From NCBI GenBank assembly GCA_030527385.1, contig JAUNAY010000057.1:1-7645 (forward strand): 7,645 nucleotides of DNA, written 5' to 3'. Positions 1 to 5,387 of this stretch are shown here, piece after piece. The stretch comes from Fusobacterium sp. GTDB lineage: Bacteria; Fusobacteriota; Fusobacteriia; Fusobacteriales; Fusobacteriaceae. Under the pieces are notes generated by a model that was given only the letters and a program-made list of their open reading frames with translations, ran no database searches and was not told where the DNA came from. Made by a program: the position numbers and the translations under genes. Within the stretch, counting starts at the first letter, position 1, and each line of letters starts with the position of its first letter.

Positions 1-189
1 AGTTTTACAAACTATCGTCCCAAACTTTTAAAAAAAGAGGGAAATATTTATTTCTTTGAAGTTGCTAATGAAAATGCTAAAATATATTTTAGACAATTTT
101 CGAAAGAAGCAGAGATATTAGAACCTAAAAAATTACGTGAAGAGATAAGAGATGAATATCTTGAAATATTAGAATTGTACAGAGATTAA
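1..189 (+). CDS. C-terminal fragment of a probable WYL-domain transcriptional regulator (5' end outside window)
   Basis: The frame is open from the first base of the window and stops at TAA 187-189, giving 62 residues with no start, so only the C-terminus is present. The fragment contains a beta-strand-like IYFFEV segment followed by the pattern 'A-E-I-L-E-P-K-K-L-R-E-E-I' and an ending E-I-L-E-L-Y. This resembles the tail of WYL-domain regulators of the YafY/DeoR-like type, which carry an N-terminal HTH and a C-terminal ligand-sensing domain. The family call is inferred from that short pattern; the HTH and the WYL motif itself lie outside the window. A strong terminator follows 5 bases after the stop, so it is probably not co-transcribed with the feo genes, and nothing here shows that it regulates them. 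Confidence 0.55.
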   Translation, partial: SFTNYRPKLLKKEGNIYFFEVANENAKIYFRQFSKEAEILEPKKLREEIRDEYLEILELYRD

Positions 190-194
190 GCTAG

Positions 195-240
195 AAAAAA
201 GATTAGAAGTATGAAATTTTATTCTTCTAGTCTTTTTTTT
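195..240 (+). terminator. Rho-independent terminator after the WYL-like gene
   Basis: The arm GATTAGAAG (201-209) pairs with CTTCTAGTC (224-232), with one G-T wobble. The stem is extended by A195-200 against T233-238, and the loop is about 14 bases. The run of eight T at 233-240 supplies the U-tract. Confidence 0.85.
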
Positions 241-287
241 ATTTAAAATTTAATTTATAATATATTTTAAATATCAAATCTTTTTTA

Positions 288-316
288 TTGACAAATTTAT
301 ATTTATTGAATATAAT
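288..316 (+). promoter_or_regulatory. Consensus sigma-70 promoter of the feo operon
   Basis: TTGACA (288-293) and TATAAT (311-316) are both perfect consensus hexamers with an ideal 17-base spacer. A T-rich run sits directly upstream of the -35. Transcription would start near 323, giving a leader of about 24 bases before the ATG at 347. Such a strong core promoter would be expected to need a repressor, which fits the Fur-like site over the -10. Confidence 0.85.
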
Positions 317-324
317 GATAATAG
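307..324 (+). promoter_or_regulatory. Possible Fur-like iron-repressor site overlapping the feo -10
   Basis: TATAATGATAAT (311-322) matches 11 of 12 bases of the paired GATAAT hexamers of the classic Fur box. Aligned to the 7-1-7 palindrome TGATAATNATTATCA, positions 307-321 match 10 of 14. It lies over the -10 of the promoter of an iron-uptake operon, where a ferric repressor would block transcription. In DNA this AT-rich such matches arise by chance and the right half-site is poor, so this is suggestive only. Confidence 0.35.
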
Positions 325-346
325 AAAAATATGAGGAGGTGCCAAA

Positions 347-565
347 ATGTTACCATTAGCTTTTGCAGAACCAAATAGAGAAGTTATAATTAAAGATATT
401 AGAGGGACAGGTTGTTGTAAAGGAAAATTATTAGAAAAAGGTTTTTGTATAGGAAAAAAACTTTGTGTTGTAAGAGATGGAAGTGGTGGAGTTATAGTTA
501 AAATGAATGATTGTAAATATGCTCTAAACTTTGGTTTGGCATCTAAAATAATTGTAGAAATATAA
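347..565 (+). CDS. Cysteine-rich FeoA-like SH3-domain protein (first FeoA of the operon)
   Basis: This 72-residue cytosolic protein has the FeoA layout. A glycine-rich turn (I18-R-G-T-G22) is followed by 'LLEKGFCIGKKL', matching the FeoA pattern 'L..lG...G..v', then a G-S-G-G turn. It ends with 'YALNFGLASKIIVEI', matching the FeoA ending 'aLg.g.A..I.Ve'. FeoA proteins bind FeoB and modulate Fe2+ uptake. The start has AGGAGG at 334-339, seven bases before the ATG. It is the first gene after the consensus promoter. Five cysteines (23, 24, 34, 40, 56) in so short a protein are unusual for FeoA and contrast with the single cysteine of the next gene. The domain call is fairly secure; a metal-binding or redox role for the cysteines is inference. 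Confidence 0.78.
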   Translation: MLPLAFAEPNREVIIKDIRGTGCCKGKLLEKGFCIGKKLCVVRDGSGGVIVKMNDCKYALNFGLASKIIVEI

Positions 566-584
566 AATATAAATAATAATCTAA

Positions 585-610
585 GATGGCAGTCTTTTAT
601 GACTGCTATT
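585..610 (+). promoter_or_regulatory. Hairpin between the two feoA genes (weak terminator, attenuator or mRNA-stability element)
   Basis: GATGGCAGTC (585-594) pairs with GACTGCTATT (601-610) over ten pairs, two of them G-T wobbles, around a six-base loop. TCTAA (580-584) and TTAGA (612-616) can extend it across an internal loop. No proper T-run follows, so full termination is unlikely. It may lower expression downstream or protect the upstream message. Confidence 0.5.
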
Positions 611-660
611 ATTTAGAAATAATATTTTGATAAACAAAGAATATGTTTTTTTAAATATAT

Positions 661-666
661 GGAGGT
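661..666 (+). promoter_or_regulatory. Ribosome binding site that fixes the start of the second feoA
   Basis: GGAGGT lies seven bases before the ATG at 674. An earlier in-frame ATG at 659 lies upstream of this site and has no Shine-Dalgarno sequence of its own, so 674 is the preferred start and five residues (MEVEI) should be removed from the longest reading. Confidence 0.8.
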
Positions 667-673
667 AGAAATT

Positions 674-904
674 ATGAAACTTTGTGATTTAAGGAATGGA
701 GAGAAGGCTAAAATCGTAAAAATAGGAAGAATTGGGGAATTGAAAAAAAGACTGGTAGATATGGGAGTGACTGCTGGTGAGACTATCAAATTAGAGAGAA
801 ATGCTCCTCTTGGAGATCCTCAAGAATATATAGTAAAGGCTACTGGGATAGCAATAAGAAAAGAAGACGCAAAAAATATAGAAGTTGAAAAATTTGAAGA
901 ATAG
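674..904 (+). CDS. feoA: Ferrous iron transport protein FeoA (canonical)
   Basis: This 76-residue SH3-like cytosolic protein assists FeoB in Fe2+ uptake. The family pattern is clear: 'LCDLRNGEKAKIVKI' at the start, then G-E-L-K-K-R-L-V-D-M-G with the conserved RL.dMG turn, 'APLGDPQEY' in the middle, and 'IAIRKEDAKNIEVE' at the end (residues about 3-72). Its length is normal for FeoA. The start at 674 is chosen because GGAGGT at 661-666 has proper spacing only to this ATG. Its TAG stop overlaps the AGGAG site of feoB, and the gap to the feoB ATG is 11 bases, so the two are very likely translationally coupled. It is clearly diverged from the cysteine-rich FeoA upstream, so the pair is an old duplication or two recruited subtypes, not a recent copy. 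Confidence 0.93.
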   Translation: MKLCDLRNGEKAKIVKIGRIGELKKRLVDMGVTAGETIKLERNAPLGDPQEYIVKATGIAIRKEDAKNIEVEKFEE

Positions 905-915
905 GAGAAAAATAG

Positions 916-3111
916 ATGATAAAGATAGCTTTTGCAGGAAATCCAAATGTAGGAAAATCTGCTTTAATTAATGCCATAGCAGGATCAAAATTAAAAGTAG
1001 GAAACTGGCCAGGTGTAACAGTTGAAAAGAAAGAAGCGATATTTAGTTACAAAGGAGAGGAAATAAAACTGGTTGATTTGCCAGGTGTGTATAGTCTTAG
1101 TCCTTATACTTTAGAAGAGAAGATAACAAGAGATTTTATATTAGAAGAAAATCCAGATGTTGTTGTAAATGTTGTGGATTCTACAAATCTTGAAAGAAAT
1201 TTATATCTTACTTTTTTGTTAAAAGAGTTAGAAAAACCAATGATAATGGCTCTTAACTTTTATGATGAATTTTCAAAATTGAATTATAAATTAAGTATGA
1301 AAGAGTTTCAAGATATGATTGAAGTTCCAGCAATACCAGTATCTGCACTTAAGGGAACTGGAATAGAAGAACTTTTAGAGTCAATTATAAATCTATCTCA
1401 AACAAAAGATAAGAGAAAAAAATATTCTCTTCCTTTTGATAAAACAATTTTATCTTTAATTAAAGAAGTAGAATATAAAATTTTAACTAATGAAAAACTT
1501 ATTCCAGCAACTAAAGAGTATTCAAAAGAGTTTTTAGCAATTAAGTTTTTAGAAAGAGATAGCCATATTATAGATAAGATAAAAAATAAATATGGAGTAG
1601 ATACAACAGGATTATTTGATGAAGAGATAGAAAAACTAGAAAATAAATATGACAATGATAGTGAAACAATTTTTGCAGAGGGAAGATATGGAACTGTAAA
1701 TGGTATACTTGCTAGAACTTTTACAACTTCAATAAAATCAAGATTAGATTTTACAGATAAAATTGATAAAATACTTTTAAATAGAATTTTAGGATTACCA
1801 TTGTTTTTCTTAATTATGGCTGGAGTAATGGGATTTGTATTTAATGGAAGTGCTCCATTTATTGATTGGGTAGATGGATTTTTTGGAGATTTTGTTGGAA
1901 AGTATGTAGGTATGTTAGTTGAAGGAACTCCAGAGTGGCTAAGTTCATTAATAATAGATGGAATAGTTGGAGGAGTTGGAGGAGTTCTTACTTTCGTTCC
2001 AGTTATGGTGTTCCTATATTTCTTCTTAGCTATTTTAGAAGAAAGTGGATATATGTCTAGGGTAGCATTTTTAATGGATAAGATAATGAGAAGATTGGGA
2101 CTTAATGGAAAGGCATTTGTTCCAATGGTTGTTGGATTTGGATGTACAGTCCCAGCAATCTATGCAACAAGAACTTTAGAAGATGAAAGTTCAAGAAAAT
2201 TGACAGCTGCTATGTCACCATTTATGTCTTGTGGAGCAAGATTGCCAGTATATGGACTTTTTACAGCAGCATTCTTTGGAGCAAAGGCAGGGCTTGTAGT
2301 TGTTTCAATATATTTATTTGGAATATTAGTAGCAATATTGGTAGGACTTGGATTAAAAAATCTTAAAGGGTTTAAATCTGAAAATAAAGCTCTATTGATA
2401 GAGTTACCACCATATAGAATACCAAGTTTAAAAGTAATTTTAAATTCAACTTGGCTTAGAGTATTTGACTATATTAAAAGAGCAGGAACAGTTATTTTAG
2501 GTATAATGATGATTTTATGGGCATTAACATATTTCCCTAACAATGGAGATTCAAATTCATCATATATAGCAAAGTTTGGACATACATTTGCTCCAATTAT
2601 GAAACCAACAGGATTTGGAGATAGATGGGAAACAGTTGCAGCTATCCCACCAAGTATAGCAGCAAAAGAGGTTGTTGTAGGTTTCTTAGCTCAAGCTCTT
2701 CCACTTGCAGAAGAGGAAGTAGTTGAAGAGGAAGTAGAGGAAACTACTTTTAGTGAAGATTTAGCAGAACAAGTAAAAGGATTTGGAGGAGCAGTAAAAG
2801 ACTCTGTGTTGGGAATGTTGAGTTTAGATGTAGGAGGATTATTTGCAACACCAGATGCTGAAGAGATAGAGGAAGAGGGAAAAGGAATAGTACAAGCTAC
2901 TGCTAATTTGTGGCCAAATGACAATTTAGCTCCACTTAGAGCATATTCATTTATGGTATTTATTTTGTTAGTAGTGCCTTGTGTAGCAACATTAGGGGCT
3001 ATAAAACACGAGTTTGGTTGGAAATATTTAGGTTTTGTAGTAAGCATTATGTTAGTAGTTCCATACATAGCATCTACACTTGTCTTCCAAATAGGAAAAT
3101 TGTTTTTCTAA
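916..3111 (+). CDS. feoB: Ferrous iron transporter FeoB, G-protein-coupled Fe2+ permease
   Basis: This 731-residue inner-membrane protein imports Fe2+. The N-terminal GTPase shows G1 GNPNVGKS (8-15), the G2 region NWPGVT with T35, G3 DLPG (54-57), G4 N114-F-Y-D117 and G5 SALK (143-146). A helical GDI/spacer region follows to about 285. The membrane part starts near 290 and carries both Gate motifs: GFGCTVPA (407-414) and PFMSCGARLPVY (435-446). Later landmarks are AAKEVVVG (582-589) and VPCV with C689. An acidic loop (599-656) lies between the last two membrane blocks, in the position of a long loop in E. coli-type FeoB. The G1 lysine and serine and the gate cysteines C410 and C439 are intact, so it should be functional. 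AGGAG (903-907) overlaps the feoA stop. Within the acidic loop is a 15-base tandem duplication. Confidence 0.97.
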   Translation: MIKIAFAGNPNVGKSALINAIAGSKLKVGNWPGVTVEKKEAIFSYKGEEIKLVDLPGVYSLSPYTLEEKITRDFILEENPDVVVNVVDSTNLERNLYLTFLLKELEKPMIMALNFYDEFSKLNYKLSMKEFQDMIEVPAIPVSALKGTGIEELLESIINLSQTKDKRKKYSLPFDKTILSLIKEVEYKILTNEKLIPATKEYSKEFLAIKFLERDSHIIDKIKNKYGVDTTGLFDEEIEKLENKYDNDSETIFAEGRYGTVNGILARTFTTSIKSRLDFTDKIDKILLNRILGLPLFFLIMAGVMGFVFNGSAPFIDWVDGFFGDFVGKYVGMLVEGTPEWLSSLIIDGIVGGVGGVLTFVPVMVFLYFFLAILEESGYMSRVAFLMDKIMRRLGLNGKAFVPMVVGFGCTVPAIYATRTLEDESSRKLTAAMSPFMSCGARLPVYGLFTAAFFGAKAGLVVVSIYLFGILVAILVGLGLKNLKGFKSENKALLIELPPYRIPSLKVILNSTWLRVFDYIKRAGTVILGIMMILWALTYFPNNGDSNSSYIAKFGHTFAPIMKPTGFGDRWETVAAIPPSIAAKEVVVGFLAQALPLAEEEVVEEEVEETTFSEDLAEQVKGFGGAVKDSVLGMLSLDVGGLFATPDAEEIEEEGKGIVQATANLWPNDNLAPLRAYSFMVFILLVVPCVATLGAIKHEFGWKYLGFVVSIMLVVPYIASTLVFQIGKLFF
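2710..2737 (+). repeat. In-frame tandem duplication within feoB (15-base period)
   Basis: GAAGAGGAAGTAG occurs at 2710-2722 and again, identically, at 2725-2737, giving a 15-base period. It encodes E-E-E-V-V then E-E-E-V-E (residues 599-608) in the acidic loop of FeoB. Because the unit is a multiple of three, gain or loss of copies would keep the frame. Confidence 0.8.
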
Positions 3112-3151
3112 GTTAGATCTATTTATTTTCTAAATAAGAGGAGATGATAGA

Positions 3152-3304
3152 ATGAAAACAGCTATTTTAATAGGAATAGTAGGAATTATAGGATTTTATG
3201 CTTTAAGAAGTGTGTATAGAATGTTAACAGCAAAAGAGGGTGGCTGTGGTTGCAGTTGTGGAAGTTGTAAAGCTTCTGGAAAATGCCCAAGTCATAAGTC
3301 TTAG
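3152..3304 (+). CDS. FeoB-associated cysteine-rich membrane peptide
   Basis: This 50-residue protein lies 40 bases after feoB. Residues 3-16 (T-A-I-L-I-G-I-V-G-I-I-G-F-Y) form one short membrane segment. A basic stretch with R19, R23 and K28 follows, then a cysteine cluster GGCGCSCGSC with C32, C34, C36 and C39, and a fifth cysteine, C45, in 'GKCPSH'. This matches the small FeoB-associated Cys-rich membrane proteins that follow feoB in many anaerobes and may fill the place of FeoC. The start is supported by AGAGGAG (3137-3143) with eight bases to the ATG. By charge, the cysteine tail should face the cytoplasm, where it could handle Fe2+ or sense iron or redox state; that role is inferred. It is the last gene before the operon terminator. 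Confidence 0.85.
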   Translation: MKTAILIGIVGIIGFYALRSVYRMLTAKEGGCGCSCGSCKASGKCPSHKS

Positions 3305-3326
3305 AAAATAAAATAAATTCCTTTGT

Positions 3327-3369
3327 TAAAGATGAACTTACTTTTGATAAGTTCATCTTTATTATTTTT
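3327..3369 (+). terminator. Strong Rho-independent terminator of the feo operon
   Basis: A perfect 13-base stem is formed by AAAGATGAACTTA (3328-3340) and TAAGTTCATCTTT (3348-3360) around a seven-base loop. T3327-A3361 adds one pair. T-rich sequence (ATTATTTTT) follows. Confidence 0.9.
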
Positions 3370-3383
3370 CTAAAAAATTTAGC

Positions 3384-3411
3384 TTGAAAAAATATTGAGG
3401 AATGCTATAAT
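3384..3411 (+). promoter_or_regulatory. Promoter of the small membrane protein gene
   Basis: TTGAAA (3384-3389) and TATAAT (3406-3411) are separated by 16 bases. TG at 3403-3404 creates an extended -10 (TGCTATAAT). It starts shortly after the feo terminator, so the downstream gene is an independent unit. Confidence 0.75.
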
Positions 3412-3451
3412 AAATTTTTAGAATAGTAATAATTATAAAGGAGAAAATTGT

Positions 3452-3874
3452 ATGGAAATTAATGTATTAATTATAGTTGTAATAGCTATTGTTGTAGGTA
3501 TATTGGTTTATAGATCTCAAAAGAATGAAGATAATTTTAAAATAGAGGATAAAATGTGCTTTTATTATAGGTTTGCTGGAGATTTAGAGTGGTTAAAAGT
3601 ACAGTTAGAAAAGTATAGATTTGAATCTTTAAAATATTTGTTTGCGTGTAAAAGAAAAGAGGAGTCAGATTTTTATATAGCAATAGGGGAACTTGATAAT
3701 GAAATAGTGGTAAATTTTTACGCCACAGAATTTAATTATTCGAAAAAAAACGGAGTATCTTTATTAGTTAAAGATTTAAAGTTGAATGAGGATCAATATG
3801 AAGAATTAATAGAGAATATGAAAGATACATATATAGAAGATAGAAAAAAAGCTCTTTCTATGGAAGAAAAATAA
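3452..3874 (+). CDS. Single-pass membrane protein of unknown function
   Basis: I do not recognise this 140-residue protein. Residues 4-20 form a clear hydrophobic membrane segment (VLIIVVIAIVVGILVY region) with an acidic residue before it and R21-S-Q-K after it. By the positive-inside rule this suggests N-terminus outside and the rest in the cytoplasm. Residues 30-125 look like a compact mixed alpha/beta domain with aromatic-rich strands (CFYYRF 36-41, FYIAIG 74-79, VVNFYATEF 86-94). The C-terminal tail (115-140) is highly charged and probably helical. There is no cleavage site, lipobox or catalytic motif that I can see. AAAGGAGA (3437-3444) supports the start. It has its own promoter and no clear terminator after it, so part of its transcripts may run into the antiporter gene. 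A link to that antiporter is possible but rests only on adjacency. Confidence 0.8.
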   Translation: MEINVLIIVVIAIVVGILVYRSQKNEDNFKIEDKMCFYYRFAGDLEWLKVQLEKYRFESLKYLFACKRKEESDFYIAIGELDNEIVVNFYATEFNYSKKNGVSLLVKDLKLNEDQYEELIENMKDTYIEDRKKALSMEEK

Positions 3875-3885
3875 ATAAATTTTTA

Positions 3886-3914
3886 TTGACATTTGGACTT
3901 ATATAACGTATATT
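3886..3914 (+). promoter_or_regulatory. Promoter of the NhaC-family antiporter gene
   Basis: TTGACA (3886-3891) is followed after 17 bases by TATATT (3909-3914). The -35 lies within a 12-base string, TTTTTATTGACA (3880-3891), that is identical to the one at 282-293 upstream of the feo operon. The leader to the ATG is roughly 40 bases. Confidence 0.75.
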
Positions 3915-3960
3915 AAAGTTTGATATAAATTTATAAAAAAAGGGAGTTGATAGGAGAGAA

Positions 3961-5346
3961 ATGAAAAAGAAACAGGTAACACTTTATTATGCACTACTGC
4001 CAGTAATATTTTTGGTAGGAATACTTTATTATTCTGTTCAGGTTGCAAAACTTGATGTGCATATTCCAATTTTTATCTCAGCAATTTTTGCTGGATTAGT
4101 AGCAATAATTTCGGGTTGTGCAACTTGGAATGAATTGGAAGATGGTGTCGTAGATACGATAAAGATGTCTATGAGAGCGGTATTAATTCTAATGATAATT
4201 GGAATGGTTATTGGAAGTTGGATTTTATCTGGAATAGTTCCAACAATGATTTATTATGGATTAAAAATAATACACCCAACCGTATTTTTACCAGTGACAG
4301 TATTGATTTGTTCAATAGTATCAATAGCCACAGGAAGTTCGTGGAGTACAGCTTCCACAGTAGGAATTGCATTGGTAGGAATAGGAGAGGGATTAGGACT
4401 TCCTAGACCCATTATAGCAGGAGCAATTATATCAGGAGCATATTTTGGAGATAAACTTTCCCCAATGTCTGATACAACAACATTAGCACCAGCTATGGCA
4501 GGCTCAAATCTGTTTGAACATATAAAACATATGCTATATACAACAGTACCAGCTTATACTATTACTTTGATTGCTTTTGTAATCTTAGGATTTAAAAAGA
4601 CAGCAGGTGGAGAGGTTGATACTGCTCAAATAAATGAGATATTGAATGCTTTAGAGGGAGCATTTAATATAAATCCATTTTTACTTTTAATTCCGATTTT
4701 TGTTATAGGAATGGTAATAATGAAAGTCCCTGCAATACCTGGACTATTTATAGGATCATTGCTAGGAGCAGGAACAGCAGTTTTAGTACAAGGAGCTAGC
4801 TTTAAAGATGCTTTATACTCTTTACATTATGGATATGTAGGTAATACAGGAATGCCTATGGTAGATGAGTTATTAACTAGAGGTGGACTTGATTCTATGA
4901 TGTGGACAGTTTCTTTGATAATGTGTGCTATGACTTTTGGTGGAATTATGGAAAAATCTGGAATGCTTGGAAGAATAGCTCAAGAGATTTTAAAATTTGC
5001 CAATACAGATGGAAAATTGATATTAGCAACAATACTTACACCAATTTTTGTAAATAATGTGGCAGGAGATCAATATTTATCTTTAGTTATTCCAGGGAGA
5101 ATGTTTAAAGAAAGCTATGAGGAGAGAGGACTAGCTCCTAAAAATTTATCGAGAGCCTTAGAAGATTCTGGAACAATGTCATCACCATTGGTACCTTGGA
5201 ATACTTGTGGAGCATTTATGATGAGTGCTTTAGGAGTAGGACCGTGGGTTTATGTTCCATATTGCTTCTTTAATATAATATCTCCAATATTATCTATAAT
5301 CTATGGATTTACAGGATTTACAATAGAAAAAATAAAAAAAGATTAA
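3961..5346 (+). CDS. NhaC-family Na+/H+ antiporter
   Basis: This 461-residue polytopic membrane protein has the length and hallmarks of the NhaC family: GSSWSTAST (125-133), the conserved G163-D-K-L-S-P-M-S-D171 loop followed by TTTLAPAMAG, the polar membrane segment PIFVNNVAGDQY (361-372), and SPLVPWNTCGAF (408-419). Roughly eleven to twelve hydrophobic segments are visible. The family exchanges Na+ for H+; relatives such as MleN exchange malate and H+ for Na+ and lactate, and the sequence alone does not separate these. The start at 3961 follows AGGAG (3952-3956) at a rather short four-base distance, with a second purine-rich site, GGGAG, at 3942-3946. It has its own promoter 75 bases upstream, and a bidirectional terminator follows five bases after the stop. 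The gene is intact. It may restore the Na+ gradient used by symporters such as the nearby GltS. Confidence 0.9.
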   Translation: MKKKQVTLYYALLPVIFLVGILYYSVQVAKLDVHIPIFISAIFAGLVAIISGCATWNELEDGVVDTIKMSMRAVLILMIIGMVIGSWILSGIVPTMIYYGLKIIHPTVFLPVTVLICSIVSIATGSSWSTASTVGIALVGIGEGLGLPRPIIAGAIISGAYFGDKLSPMSDTTTLAPAMAGSNLFEHIKHMLYTTVPAYTITLIAFVILGFKKTAGGEVDTAQINEILNALEGAFNINPFLLLIPIFVIGMVIMKVPAIPGLFIGSLLGAGTAVLVQGASFKDALYSLHYGYVGNTGMPMVDELLTRGGLDSMMWTVSLIMCAMTFGGIMEKSGMLGRIAQEILKFANTDGKLILATILTPIFVNNVAGDQYLSLVIPGRMFKESYEERGLAPKNLSRALEDSGTMSSPLVPWNTCGAFMMSALGVGPWVYVPYCFFNIISPILSIIYGFTGFTIEKIKKD

Positions 5347-5350
5347 AATA

Positions 5351-5380
5351 AAATGGAGTTGTGTTGTAACAGCTCCATTT
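5351..5380. terminator. Bidirectional terminator between the antiporter gene and murI
   Basis: AAATGGAGTTGT (5351-5362) pairs with ACAGCTCCATTT (5369-5380), with one G-T pair and a loop of six bases. T-rich sequence follows on the plus side (5378-5386) and A-rich sequence precedes it (5344-5353), giving a U-tract on the minus side too. It serves two convergent genes whose stops are only 41 bases apart. Confidence 0.85.
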
Positions 5381-5387
5381 ATATTTT

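Noticed and set aside
627..655. Possible separate promoter before the second feoA (TTGATA, then TTTAAA)
   Set aside because: The -10 is poor and transcription would start at or inside the ribosome binding site, so read-through from the upstream promoter is more likely.
599..656. Acidic stretch of FeoB as a foreign insertion
   Set aside because: E. coli-type FeoB proteins also have a long loop at this position, so the region is a variable family feature; only the small tandem duplication inside it stands out.
1398..1655. Minus-strand open frame of 85 codons inside feoB
   Set aside because: It lies wholly within feoB, has no ribosome binding site and gives a serine/leucine-rich low-complexity product, typical of the antisense of AT-rich coding sequence.
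2691..3068. Minus-strand open frame of 125 codons inside feoB
   Set aside because: It is the antisense of the acidic loop and last membrane segments; its Ser/Thr/Pro-rich product mirrors the glutamate and glycine codons of feoB.
4218..4406. Plus-strand open frame of 62 codons inside the antiporter gene
   Set aside because: It is a shifted frame of a well-conserved NhaC region with an Asn/Ser/Ile-rich product and no start signals.
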